Program-made: the position numbers and the translations under genes
In this document: positions 22,503 to 34,344 of the stretch, one piece after another
Numbering within the stretch: position 1 is the first letter of the stretch
Layout: every line of letters starts with the position of its first letter
Source of the DNA: Pseudeuparius sepicola
Lineage: Eukaryota; Arthropoda; Insecta; Coleoptera; Anthribidae
Reading direction: 5' to 3'
Assembly (NCBI GenBank): GCA_963920635.1
Contig: OY987299.1
Coordinates: 70,290,692-70,354,691 of the forward strand
Length of the DNA: 64,000 bases
Notes under the pieces: generated by a model
The model's database searches: none
Told to the model about the DNA's origin: nothing
The model's input: the letters and a program-made list of their open reading frames with translations, nothing else

Positions 22503-22873
22503 ATCTATAGTAAAATCGAGCAACTCTTACGCTTGGAGTAAACAAGAGCACGTGGGTTGAAATATCTGCCATAGCCGCACGGAGGTACGACCTTTATTTA
22601 ATTTTAGTCTTACAATTGTGTACATCAAAATATTTCAGACAAGAATTATTGGCTTAATTAAAATGGTTCAAAACATCGATAAAATTATTTGTGGCAGTGT
22701 CTAAATAGCTGAAAACAACAAGATAAAATCGAATATCTATACTTCTGCGATCGAGCACGTCCCTGTTGCCGAGTCGGGTGAAATTTTATAGCCTACCGAC
22801 CAATCCCGGATCGTCATTGAACACGTGGTTTTATTTATGCCAGGTGTACGGATTGCTCGATTTTAGTATAGAT
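22503..22873. mobile_element. Candidate MITE with inverted ends
   Basis: atctatagtaaaatcgagca (22503) is inverted at 22873 (tgctcgattttagtatagat), with further weak pairing (agcacgtg/cacgtggt) inside. Length is about 371 bp. No clear target duplication was found. Confidence 0.5.
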
Positions 22874-22879
22874 TGTTTG

Positions 22880-23587
22880 AACTCTAAAAATCCATTTGAT
22901 CTGGCAGGTAATTTTGTAGTTATTGCATTAAAATTGTTTTTGGTTATTAGTACGAGACCTTTGCATTGTTTAGTTTAGATTACCAACTATATTTGGTGAG
23001 TTATTCTTATAAATAATTGTGAAATCATTGCTTTCCGAAACTTCCTTGGATAATAAAGGTATATGAAATTCAAGTTGTATAAAAAGCATGTTCAGTTTTG
23101 AAGAAGAAAAAAAGCTGACTACAGACATTTTCTGTGCATAAGTACTAATACAATAACAGTATTGGAAATTGAAGATAATTATATTTTACTTAAGCTGAGC
23201 TAAAAAAAGGAAACACCAAAAACAGGGTAGTGTAGTGTCATTGTACTTTGAATGTGCTTAGTGCAATGGCATGCGGCAAAATTTTTAGAAGGGGAAGGGA
23301 TTCATTAAAGGTAATAAAAATAGATGCATAAATCCACTTTTTTGCACGCGTTGCCTCGGTCCTTAAAAACCTTCGAGGCCAAAAAAGAGCTTACGCATCG
23401 TGCAATGTATTATATTTTTCCTGCTTCCGACAAGTTCCTATTATGTATAGGTAATTTTAATTAAACGCTATGGAGTAGCTTGTTAGTAATAATATTCAAA
23501 ATAACCATTGCTCAATTACTAAAAATTAAAATCAGTAATAAATATAAGAAATAGAATGCAGCGATAATAAAAGTAAATAAAAAAAGT
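22880..23587. other. Unassigned spacer
   Basis: No supported feature is seen. It is presumed to be intron or intergenic DNA downstream of the EDC4-like exon. Confidence 0.4.
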
Positions 23588-23662
23588 TTTGTGTGGGACT
23601 TGAACCCGTGACCTAGGGTTTACTATCCGGACGTTTTTAACCCAGCGCTACGTCCTCAGACT
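23588..23662 (-). ncRNA. tRNA-derived sequence (SINE head or tRNA pseudogene)
   Basis: On the minus strand there is an A-box-like TAGCGCTGGG, a 4-bp D-stem (GACG/CGTC) and a B-box GGGTTCAAGTCCC, in correct order about 40 nt apart. The acceptor stem does not pair and no clean anticodon stem is seen, so it is not a functional tRNA. AT-rich sequence follows, as expected for a SINE. Confidence 0.45.
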
Positions 23663-24391
23663 AAAGATAATATAGACGAAACTTCAAATACAAAACTTTG
23701 TGGCCAACATTTCTATGTTTACCAATACAAAACTTTGTTGTATTGCCACTTACTCTATATAGAATTCATTGGAACATTTAAAAACATATTAGAATATAAT
23801 AGAGAAGAAGACGTAGCTTCCCTACTTTGCAATTTTGATTATGTTACATAATAATGGGATATTTAAATAAAAATAAGTGGGTAAGATTATACTTTGTTTT
23901 ATATATTTTGTGAAAAAACATAACGAAAAGTTGTAAATTGCGCTGAATCGCACAATTTGGCAATGCCGCTATCGCCTCCGCCACGTTGTAGCCGGTGTTT
24001 GTTTAGCCATATGCGTTTGTTGTCATGGCGTTTCAGATACAGTTTCGTGCGAATTCTTCCATTTGTGTCGTTTTCTGTGATCGATAGATTGTTTATTAAG
24101 TTGAACTATACAAGGGACATTAAAAAGGGAATAGGTACATAAAGTGCTTTGTGTGTGGTATGAGTAATTTACAGAATCACATAACCTTTCACAGGTAAGT
24201 GAAGTCAGTTACAATGAGTTCAGAGGTGTTGCACCTCCTAGGAAGGAAACTGCCTTACGCATTGTTGTAATTTCTTGTGATTTTTACATGAATTCCACCT
24301 CAGAATCCATATTGCCAGAGTTAAAAATTCATTCAAATTAATAAACCATAAATACCTAGGCCCCAATGATATAAATTTTCCTTGTTCTATT
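23663..24391. other. Unassigned spacer before the gypsy element
   Basis: No gene is recognised. The last 150 bp occupy the place where the first 300 bp of the 5' LTR should be and do not match the 3' LTR. Confidence 0.45.
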
Positions 24392-25652
24392 TCGTAGGAT
24401 TTTGTTTTTTGGGAATGACAAATGTCAGATTTCGGGTGATAGAACCTCACTTTTTGGGTGCTTCTGATGGAAAACGGATGCGGGTCTTTTTCACCTGGCG
24501 ATATCTGAAAAATCAAGACCATCCGTTGCAACAAGCCGTGTGAAAACGTTTATCTCGCTTTGGCGGATCGTAGTAAAGTGATATTTTCAAACGTTGGCCC
24601 CAAATCGTCATTTTCTGGTGAAAAGTAAAGAGCATATCGTTTATGGTTTTCTCTCCACTCTTAAAGGCTTTTCCACCCATTTTCCGCTGTTTCCTGATGC
24701 TGACAAGTGTGAAAATTTTGAGGTTATGCAACGTGATTAAGTAGTAAAATTTTCTTGTCTTATCTTCTGGAAAAAAACTCATTCTGAGGTTTTTCCATGG
24801 TGCCTGATTGCTTTTCGATAGTACCTGCTTGTCCTTCGATGGTGCCTACTTGTTCAGTATTGCATTCAGGCACGTTTTTCATTACCTATCGGACGTGTGA
24901 TGTCTGACAGCCTATGTCTGCTGGGGTAGTACTTGTACTGTACTACGACTCTCATCGAACCTGTCTACGCTTATCATCTGACCCAGAGTAGCACCGAGGA
25001 TGTCCACAGCATAAATTAAGGCCAGTGTAGCATTAAGCGTTAGGTCGTTTTCATATAAAAATAATTATAAACTATAATCTTTTCTGCAACTTTAGACAAG
25101 CATTTTAATAACTTTTATCACTCATATATGTACAGTGCCTGCTTATTCCCCATATATTTTATGTGTCAAATGAGAAACTTAGGAAGCGAAGTTCATGAAC
25201 GTCGTCCCCCTTTTTACATGGTTAATTTTTTTTAACTTATTCTTGCGTTAAGAATAAGACGGTACTACCTATGACTATTTAGGTTCTCTTTTGATTAATA
25301 ACAATTTCTTCTTTTTCGAACTTTTTCATACATAATTGTCAACTACATTGTTAACACTATTGTAAATTTTTAGTAACACCTTTCTCTTCAAATTCAACAA
25401 CTTTCCAACCTCAAAATAAAGTTATAGTTTTTTCTGTTTAAACTTAACTTTTTGCATTTTTATTTTCTTGTACCCAAAATACAGTGGCGCTCAACAAATT
25501 CCTTTTTTTGTAATCAATTTTATTTCTCTCATTACCAGTTAGCCAAATACATTACTCAGTGTTTACCAAAATAAATCCACGACCCAAATGCCTGCGTGGC
25601 GGAGAGCTGCCGTTCGCATAGTTGCTGCACTAAAAAAAAATAAAACGGTGCA
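24392..25652 (+). repeat. 5' LTR (lacks its first 302 bp)
   Basis: Matches 32458..33716 of the 3' LTR from tcgtaggattttg to acggtgca. Differences include a segment near 25500..25570 absent from the 3' LTR, absence of a 75-bp segment present at 33350..33425, and small indels near 24790. Homology ends abruptly at 24392. The missing U3 part means promoter sequence is probably lost. Confidence 0.9.
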
Positions 25653-25664
25653 CACCTATTTAAT

Positions 25665-25682
25665 TGGCGCCCAACGTGGGGC
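25665..25682 (+). promoter_or_regulatory. Primer binding site
   Basis: TGGCGCCCAACGTGGGGC lies 12 nt after the LTR end. TGG-initial sequence complementary to a tRNA 3' end is the standard minus-strand primer site of Ty3/gypsy elements. The exact tRNA is not decided here. Confidence 0.85.
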
Positions 25683-25838
25683 CTTAGTTCCTTTTTCTTT
25701 TGGCTTTTAACTTTTGGTACTTTCATTGCTACTTTGTGTGGTAGTAACTGAGTGGTGTTTTGGCTGATTTTTTTGCCTCTTACCTGTGTTACCTTTCAGT
25801 TTTTTATATTCTAGTGTTACTTGATAGAAGTTTGCAAA

Positions 25839-27024
25839 ATGGACGCCACTACTTTTACCGTGAGTCATTTGTTAGTGGACGAACTCAATTATGAATTAAA
25901 GATCCGAAAATTGCAGACACAAAGAGATGTTGGTGAGAAGCGAAAAATATTAAGCCGACTTCTTGAAAAAGAACGTCGCAGCCCTGGAGGCCTTGTCGAT
26001 ATGTCAGATTATGACGTTTCTCATGAACAGGAATGTGTTGCAATTGAGGCTACCTTACAATCAATTAGGTCACTTATCGTAGACTTTGAAGGTACAAGTA
26101 CTGACTCTGTTTTTAAGCGAGCAAAGTCTAGGCTTGCTCACTTATCTGGAAGAATAGGGCGCACCTACGTTTCCTGCGACCATACCCAGTATTTCAGCAC
26201 CTATCGTTCATGTTGACAAACCTCAGAACTTGTCAAAATGGGGTATCAAATTTAATGGTGACCCCAAATCAGTTTTTTCTTTTCTCGAACGTGTCATGGA
26301 GCTTGCCCAAGCTTGTAAAGTTTCTGAACGTGAATTGTTCTGTTCAGCTGTTTATTTTTTTGTTGGTGACGCTTTTGCTTGGTATCGTAGCATTAAAGAG
26401 AGTGTTGACAGTTGGTCCTCTCTCGTCTCTCGTATTAAATCAGACTTTCTCCCTTCTGATATGGATGACGAGATTTGGGAACAAATCAAGTCCAGGAAAC
26501 AGAAGAAGTCTGAGTCTGTTGTTGTTTTCATTGCCCAGCTTGAAATCCTCTTTATGAGACTTAGTAGACCACTGGCTGAACCCACAAAAATCAAGTACCT
26601 TCGACACAATTTGTTACCTGATTATACCTCCCATCTGGCCTTGGTTGACATAACTTCTGTTAGCCAATTATCTGAATTATGTAAGAGGCTAGAACATACC
26701 TTACGTTTAAGACACAAGCCTCAAACTGTCCCTCATATCTGTACTTGTTCCTCTAGTACTGCGCTGTCTACACCTAAACCTACAGGTGCTCAGTACTCTA
26801 AGAAGAAAAAAGCATGTCCTAACTTACCTACTTCAAGTATCCCCAGTACGTCTAGCACCACAAGTACTACCAGTACTTCGTTGAGTCCTAAGTTAGTTTG
26901 TTGGAACTGCAACCAACCTAACCATACCTTCCCTAACTGTACCAATAAGCGAAAGCAATTCTGTTTTCGTTGTGGCAAGTCTGGTGAGACAGTCAAAACC
27001 TGTCCTACCTGTTCAAAAAACTAG
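25839..27024 (+). pseudogene. gag (capsid/nucleocapsid), one frameshift
   Basis: ATG at 25839 (MDATTF). The N-terminal helix-rich part contains DELNYELKIRK and a SAP-like arrangement. Near 26155..26165 the frame shifts and resumes as SKWGIKFNGDPK, the start of the retrotransposon capsid-like domain (FLERVMELAQACKV; FVGDAFAWYRS; LPDYTSHLA). Two zinc knuckles end it: CWNCNQPNHTFPNC is canonical, while CFRCGKSGETVKTC has Glu where the knuckle His belongs. A Ser/Thr-rich linker precedes the knuckles. The stop TAG at 27022 is overlapped by the frameshift heptamer. Gag would assemble the particle and bind element RNA. Confidence 0.88.
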
Positions 27025-27062
27025 GCAAGGTAGTGTGCTTTACCGGCCGTCACACTAAACCT
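27015..27062 (+). promoter_or_regulatory. Programmed -1 ribosomal frameshift signal (gag to pol)
   Basis: The heptamer A AAA AAC (27015..27021) is in gag phase and ends just before the gag TAG. After a 6-nt spacer, AGG+TAGTGTG (27028..27037) can pair with CACACTA (27051..27057) and CCT (27060..27062), a 7+3-bp stem with a two-base bulge and a 13-nt loop. Pol lies in the -1 frame. Slippery site, spacer and hairpin match the known retroviral architecture. Confidence 0.75.
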
Positions 27063-30000
27063 GTCAAGGCCGATGCTGATAAGTGGCAAGAGTGGCTTTC
27101 TACCGTCAAACAATTCTATCATCAACCTTTCAAGCCACAAGCCGCCCCTATCTTACTCCAAAGACATAATGACAACAGATACTTTATCGAGGTCGAAATT
27201 TTCTCTCATAAGTTTGTTACACTTCTAGATTCAGGTTGTACCAATACAGTAGTAGGTACTGAAGGTGTCAATTTTCTCAAAAAACTGGATATTAATGGTA
27301 ATGTATCTCCTTTTAATTCTGTTGGTATGGCGGATGGTGCACTACGCCAAGTCTCTGGTACTATCGACTTACCTATCATTGTCGATGGCCATTATTTTTG
27401 TCTCCCCGCCTTAGTAGTGCCCTCTCTCTCTTACGATTTTATTATTGGCAGTGATTTCATTAGATTGTCTGAACCTCTCGTAAATTTCAAGACTAAAGTC
27501 TGGAAAATCCAAAACTGTCAAAATGAAAACTTAGTCCCAAATAATATTGACACTTTTCAGACACCAGAATTATTGCTGTATGATACGCCTTCTCTTTGTA
27601 CTTTGGATACCTTATCTGTCGGTCAGAGAACTTTAGCTGAGAATGTTATTAAATCTTTCGATGAGGTTAATAGCGAGAACCGTTTAGGTCGTACGGAACG
27701 AATAACTTTGACTATCGATACTGGTGACGCCAAACCGTTCAAAAAACGTCCTTTTCTTATGTCACCTTATATGCAAAAGATTTTGAATGATGAACTCGAT
27801 GAGATGTTGAAGTTAGGAGTTGTTGAACCTTCCTCCAGTCCCTGGTCTTCTCCTGTCTTGCTCGTTAAGAAAAAGACTGGTGAATATAGATTTTGTTTTG
27901 ATGGACGACCACTTAATGAGATAACTAAACGCGACTCCTACCCTCTCCCTCACATCGATCGTATCTTAAATATGTTATGTAACGCTAAGTTGATTTCTTC
28001 AATTGACTTACGTAAATCTTTCTGGCAAATACCTTTAGATCCTGCTTCTCGTGAAAAAACTGCATTTAGTGTTTTAGGTCGCGGACTGTTTCAGTTTGTA
28101 ACGATGCCCTTCTGCTTATGTAATGCCGCGCAAACACAACAACGTTTAGTCGACGCTATCTTTGGTCCTTGCTACGAACCTAACATTTTTTGTTATCTTG
28201 ATGATATCATAATATGTTCCTCAACTTTTGAAGAACACCTACATTTATTAACTGAAGTTAAAAACAGACTTAAGGAAGCTAACCTAACTATTAATCTAAA
28301 AAATGTGAGTTTTTCAAACTTTCTTTAAAGTTTCTTGGTTTTATTGTGGGAAACAACTCCTACGTACTGACCCCGAAAAGATATCTGCTATGGTCAATTA
28401 CCCTCAACCGACGACAACTACCGAGGTAAAGCGATTTGTTGGGATGTGTTCTTGGTATCGTCGCTTTATTAAAGATTTTTCCACTTTCTTGTCCCCACTT
28501 AACAACCTTCTAAAAGGCAGAAAGAAAAAAACAGCCAATATCTTGGACTTCTGCTGCTGAGAGTTCTTTCACTAAAATTAAATCTGCCTTAGTTTCCTCT
28601 CCTGTGCTTGTACAGCCTGATTTTTCGAAACCTTTTATTATTCAATCTGATGCTTCGAACACCGGTCTCGGTGGTATATTAACACAAGTTTTAGAGGGTG
28701 AAGAAAAGGTCATCGCTTATGCGAGTAGGTCGCTTTCACGTGCAGAAAGAAACTATTCAGTGACAGAACGTGAGTGTCTAGCTGTTATCTTTGGTATTGA
28801 AAAATTCCGTCCTTATGTGGAAGGCACTAAATTTACTGTAATAACAGACCACTATTCTCTTCTCTGGTTAAGTAATTTAAAAAATCCTACTGGTAAGTTA
28901 GCACGTGGGTCTGTTAGACTGAGACAACACGATTTTGATCTCGTACACCGTAAAGGTGCTTTAAATGTCGTTCCTGATGCGCTCAGCCGTATGTTCACTT
29001 CCGTCCCACAAATTGCTTTACTTGAGGTTGATATAGAACGTATCGATCCCTGGTACAATGAACTTAGAGACAATATCTTAAAATCTCCCAGTGATTATTA
29101 TTATTAATGGAAGGTTGAGAACGGTAAAATTTTTAAGTTTATATCTAGCAATATTCCTTTTCAAACTAACATTACCGAGTGGAAAACGTTAGTTCCAAAG
29201 CCACAGAGGGCTGAAGTTCTGCATGCTTGCCATGACCCACCTACCTCTGCTCACCTAGGTTTTTACAAAACTCTTGCTAGAGTGCGTGAACATTTTTACT
29301 GGCCAAGACTTCGCCAGGATATTCTTAAATATGTTCGTTCTTGTAAAGTTTGTGGAGCACAAAAAATGCCGAATTTCGCTCGAATGGGTTTCATGGGCAG
29401 GGAAAAAGAAGTTCAGTTCCCTCGGCAAATTATCGCTCTTGATCTAATTGGTCCTTTACCCTGTTCTAAACAAGGTTATAGCTGGCTGCTAGTCATTGCA
29501 GATTGGTTCACTAAGTACACTCTGGTTCATCCCTTACGTAACGCTAAAGCAAAAAATATCGTCGATTTCCTTGAAAATCGTGTCTTTCTTGTATTTGGAG
29601 TACCTCAATTTGTTATCTGTGACAATGCATCTAACCTTAGTGGCAAGGAGCTACGTACCTTGTGTGATAAGTACAAAGTACAGAAAATGTGGTACAATGC
29701 TGTGTACTCTGCACAGTGTAATTTTGTCGAACGGTCCAATAAGACTATTGGTACCGCTATTAGGTGTTATATCGATGAACATCAAAATTGGGATAGGGAA
29801 CTTTTCAAGTTACAACAAGCTATCAATACAGCTAAGCATGAAGTCACTAAGTTCTCTCCTGCCTTTCTTAATTTTGCTCGCCATGTACCTTTATCTGGTA
29901 ATTACTATGGGACTATGCCTTTGAATAACGATGATATTGAAATTCTACCTGGTAGTAGAGATTCTTACGCTTCTGAAATTGTGGGTCTCACTGAAGTTTT

Positions 30001-30307
30001 TCGTGACGTACGTCAAAATTTACATGCCGCTTATCTGCGTAATTCCAGAGCCTACAATCTCAGAAAGCGAGAAGCCTCTTTTTCAGTTGGAGGCCAGGTC
30101 TGGCATAGGAACAAAGTTTTATCTAGTGCCGCCAATAGATTTTCTGCCAAATTAGCACCGAAGTATGTACTTTGTACTGTCAAAAAGAAATTGTCACATC
30201 TTGTCTATACCTTAACCAATCCAGACGGTTCAAATGCCGGAAACTGGCATATCAAAGACCTTAAGCCGTATCATGCATTTGAGGATGAATCCTCATATTC
30301 ATCATAA
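27025..30307 (+). pseudogene. pol: protease, reverse transcriptase, RNase H, integrase (interrupted)
   Basis: Protease active site LLDSGCTNTVVG (Asp at 27228). RT starts near 27720; VKKKTGEYRFCFDGRPLN and the catalytic YLDD (about 28194) are intact. A one-base loss in an A-run near 28297 ends the first frame (stop 28326). A shift in a second A-run near 28530 affects the connection to RNase H (QSDASNTGLGG; TDHYSLLWL; 28604..). TAA at 29105..29107 interrupts before integrase. Integrase has a zinc region (HACHDP..AHLG; SCKVCGAQK) and catalytic ALDLIG, CDNASN, VERSNKT, ending with a GPY/F-like module. The homopolymer shifts could be sequencing errors; the TAA is harder to explain that way. Confidence 0.9.
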
Positions 30308-32144
30308 CTTTCTTGTGCCCAAATCAGCTCTACAAAGTGTGTAGACTTAGTTTTGAACTTCGTTCTTCACTGTCGTTAACGTGACGGCATTGCCTACTTT
30401 CTATATTTTGTCTGCTAGCTACGAGCTATTGCCTACCTTATTGTGACATGTCTAGACATACCTACCATATGTATCTCTTATTTTTCTTGTACAAGACTTA
30501 TCGATTATTTATCTTATCGCCGTACAAAGCTTACCGTATGTATTATCGTACCGTTACCTACTAAGTCGAATAGTGACTCTATTTCGACTAAGTCATTTAT
30601 CTTACCCTGGGTCGATGGGTTGTACAAAGTTTCTCACTATGTGTGGCATTTTCCGGAAGGGATTTTTAGTAGCCGATAGTTTCTGAGAACAGTACCCCAT
30701 GCCTTACCGTACCTATTGTGTCTAAGCCTTAGACTTACTCACTGTTTACCGTATCTGTCAGTCAACAGATTTATCTTGTATGTGGAGTAAACTTACCCTT
30801 ACCTTTACTTTTCAAACTGCCCCAAAGTTCTAGTAGCATCAATTGTGCAACATTAATTGCTACTTTTGGTGGTAGCATGTAGTTAGACTTTCCAACCATT
30901 TAACGCATGTTACTATGGGTCAGCGGTGGACACACGCATAATTAAAACTCTAGGTATTTAGCAAGAACTTTATCTGGATATCTATCGAGTTACAGTTAGC
31001 TGAACATCGAGTAACTAATAACATTCCATAACTGCCATCTCAATTTATCTTTGTTCTCTTACCTGCTATCGACCTATTTGATTTAGTGCCCTGTCGTTAG
31101 CTAGCTCTTAGCTAGAATGTTTGTTTTGGTAGTTTTTGGTAGTTTCGTCCAGGACATAACATCTAGTCCTAGCATGTTTGGTATTACTTAGAGGGTCCTG
31201 AGTTCTGTTCAGTGTAGATTTCCCTGACATTTCCCTTCTCCTTTTTAGTTTTTATTTGTTTAGTTCGAAGCTGGTCATAACCATTCCATGTTAGACTCCT
31301 ATTGGGTCCTGGGAATATTAAAAATAGAGCAACGTGCCTGAGGGTGAACGGTCGTATTCTCAGCATGAAATGATTTTGTCCAGTGGGATTATTTAACTTC
31401 CTTTGCCTTCCCTATCATATCTACACCGGCAGTTAACAGACACCCTTATTACCTAATTTGTCGTTTATCCGTTTATTGTTTGTTTTGTACCTTCCAAGTT
31501 AAGCTCTTCCTTAGCTTAGACCCATATCGCACAACTGACGTGTATGATGGGCTTAAACCCCCTTGTACACTTTGCCGGATTATCTCTATCTCGTACCTGA
31601 CTCTTCATGAGTACGTATCTATGTTATCTTTGATTTTTGTTATCTTTGGTCTTGTTATCATTGACTTCATCCTTCTGTAGTGTTTTAGTTATTATTTTTT
31701 TGCACTTTCACTCTTTCTTCCATCTTTCTGCATTGCCCTTGTTAAGGATGTTTAAATGGAGTAGAGATGGTAGATTTAGCCTGCAATCTTGCGGCGAGGA
31801 TTGTCAGTTTGTCTACACCTGACTTTCCGTGTATCGTAGACCTTGGTACAGGTTGTCTCGGCTGTGTCTCTTCCTTGGTTAGTCACTGTTACCTCGGGCA
31901 TATGGTTTCACACTCTTGGTGTTCCGCGATAAGGGACCAAGAGTGCCCTATGTTGTGTGTTTCTTTGATTATCTCTAGGGGAGTCATGGCTGATGCAATT
32001 TTGGATCGAGCTTCTAAGGGAGCCTTTTTTTTCCTTCTTCTCTCCCTCATTTTAGTATAAGTTTTCTTGGGGTGATCGAGGGTTGTCTTAGGATTTTACT
32101 TTTGGGTTTTTAAAATAGTCCACTGGGCGAACTATTTTTTTTTC
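30308..32144 (+). other. Non-coding 3' internal region of the gypsy element
   Basis: 1.84 kb between the pol stop and the polypurine tract. No open frame has a signal peptide, membrane segment or family resemblance that would support an env gene. It is pyrimidine-rich and repeatedly uses ttaccgta/cttacc-type words. Confidence 0.6.
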
Positions 32145-32155
32145 GGAGGGGGTAG
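32145..32155 (+). promoter_or_regulatory. Polypurine tract
   Basis: GGAGGGGGTAG lies immediately upstream of the TG that opens the 3' LTR and would prime plus-strand synthesis. Its position fixes the true LTR start at 32156. Confidence 0.8.
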
Positions 32156-33716
32156 TGTAGAATTTTTTTTTCGGTAATGATATTTTAATTAAAATCTCAT
32201 TTTACTTGGAACCGCTACTGGTATTTTGCATTAATTTCATTATCGAACACTTTCTCATCTCTTTAACCTATCATTGTTTTTATTTACTTCTGAAGTCTGT
32301 GACCCATATTCAGTTTGACATTTGTCACAGTACTATCGAATGGGACTGTTACTAAAAATGGACTACGTACCGTTCTGTTCTTTTTTACTGTTTTGTGGTG
32401 ATCTGTTTGTAGTGTTCCCTCGAGTGTTCCATCTGTGCTTCCAATTATCTATGGTCATCGTAGGATTTTGTTTTTTGGGAATGACAAATGTCAGATTTTG
32501 GGTGATAGAACCTCACTTTTTGGGTGCTTCTGATGGAAAACGGATGCGGGTCTTTTTCACCTGGCGATATCTGAAAAATCAAGACCATCCGTTGCAACAA
32601 GCCGTGTGAAAACGTTTATCTCGCTTTGGCGGATCGTAGTAAAGTGATATTTTCAAACGTTGGCCCCAAATCGTCATGTTCTGGTGAAAAGTAAAGAGCA
32701 TATCGTTTATGGTTTTCTCTCCGCTCTTAAAGGCTTTTCCACCAATTTTCCGCTGTTTCCTGATGCTGACAAGTGTGAAAATTTTGAGGTTATGCAACGT
32801 GATTAAGTAGTAAAATTTTCTTGTCTTATCTTCTGGAAAAAACCTCATTCTGATTGCTTTTCGATAGTAGCTGCTTGTCCTTTGATAGTGCCTACTTGTT
32901 CAGTATTGCATTCAGACACGTTTTTCATTACCTATCGGACGTGTGATGTCTGACAGCCTATGTCTGCTGGGGTAGTACTTGTACTGTACTACGACTCTTA
33001 TCGAACCTGTCTACGCTTATCATCTGACCCAGAGTAGCACCGAGGATGTCCACAGCATAAATTAAGGCCAGTGTAGCATTAAGCATTAGGTCGTTTTCAT
33101 ATAAACAATTATAAACTATAATCTTTTCTGCAACTTTAGACAAGCATTTTAATCACTTTTATCACTCATATATGTACAGTGCCTGCTTATTCCCCATATA
33201 TTTTATGTGTCAAATGAGAAACTTAGGAAGCGAAGTTCATGAACGTCGTCCCCCTTTTTACATGGTTAATTTTTTTTAACTTATTCTTCCGTTAAGCATA
33301 AGACGGTACTACCGATGACTATTTAGGTTCTCTTTTGATTAATAACAATTTTATGCTAACTGACTCAATTTATCTCATTGTTATTTTACTACATAGTCAG
33401 TCCAGTGGCGTACCATTTATGCAAATTCTTTTTCGAACTTTTTCATACATAATTGTCAACTACATTGTTAACACTATTGTAAATTTTTAGTAACACCTTT
33501 CTCTTCAAATTCAACAACTTTCCAACCTCAAAATAAAGTTATAGTTTTTTCTGTGTTTAAACTTAACTTTTTGCATTTTTATTTTCTTGTACCCAAAATA
33601 CAGTGGCGCTCAACAAATTCATTTTTTTACCAAAATAAATCCACGACCCAAATGCCTGCGTGGCGGAGAGCTGCCGTTCGCATAGTTGCTGCACTAAAAA
33701 AAATTAAAACGGTGCA
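32156..33716 (+). repeat. 3' LTR, full length (1561 bp)
   Basis: Starts TGTAGAATTTTT after the polypurine tract and ends GGTGCA. Contains the complete U3 missing from the 5' copy. Antisense frames inside both LTRs (for example 32579..32848 -) are repeat shadows. Confidence 0.85.
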
Positions 33717-33741
33717 AGTTTCTAAAAGGGATGGATAAAAT

Positions 33742-34021
33742 AATTGTATCTGTTCTGGGAAAACTGAGCGTGTCATGAGAAAAACAATTTTGATAATTTT
33801 CCCCTCGGCAGTTGGGGTAGAAAAAAGAAAAAAACCCGAAGTCTTTATTATTATATATATTTAAAGTCCCGGGAATCTGTTTGAAGTTTTTTTGAAAATC
33901 AAGTAGGTTAGAATAAAATTGTTCCAAGTAACTTTTATCTACTTTCACGTGCTTTTTACATCCCCAAGGTAATCAAGTTTCTACCATTGAAAATGTTGCA
34001 CATGTGTTCTCGAAAATCCAG
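33742..34021. repeat. Satellite fragment, left part
   Basis: Matches the 40-44 kb satellite unit (tgttctgggaaaactgagcg; gtcccgggaatctgttt; aagtaacttttatctacttt) up to aaaatccagta, where the CR1-like retrotransposon begins. Confidence 0.85.
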
Positions 34022-34344
34022 TAATAATAATAATAATAATAAATGACTTTATTTTTATAATCCTCGGCGAATTTCAGTAGAAACTGCTTTTAACCGAGTA
34101 CCAAATACACATTACAAATTTACTAATAACTACAATACATACAATATACAATAACTGCAATACAAACAATATAATAATATCCAATGACAACGAGCTATAG
34201 TTTATAATTATAATTCATACAAGAAAAAGAATAATAAAAAAAAACAACTCATACTAACAATACAATAATAAGGAAAGCCAAAAACAACAAAACAGTCAAA
34301 AAATCGAAAACAATAATAAAAAAAAGGACAACTGGATGGACGTC

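Larger units (their letters stand above)
24392..33716 (+). mobile_element. Ty3/gypsy LTR retrotransposon, 5' LTR truncated
   Basis: In order: truncated 5' LTR, PBS, gag, a -1 frameshift signal, pol (protease, RT, RNase H, integrase), a 1.85-kb non-coding segment, a polypurine tract and a full 3' LTR. The LTRs share about 1.25 kb with several indels, so the copy is old. Coding breaks are few: one shift in gag, two in pol and one in-frame stop. No envelope-like gene is present. A target duplication cannot be tested because the left end is missing. Confidence 0.95.

Noticed and set aside
23588..23662. Functional tRNA gene
   Set aside because: A and B boxes are present but the acceptor stem does not pair and the anticodon arm is irregular.
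24238..24782. Minus-strand open frames near 24.5 kb that recur near 32.7 kb
   Set aside because: Both lie in the LTRs in antisense orientation; recurrence is due to the LTR repeat, not a gene family.
31184..32060. Possible env-like frame in the gypsy 3' region
   Set aside because: Frames are short, lack a furin-type site and fusion or transmembrane arrangement, and no family is recognised.
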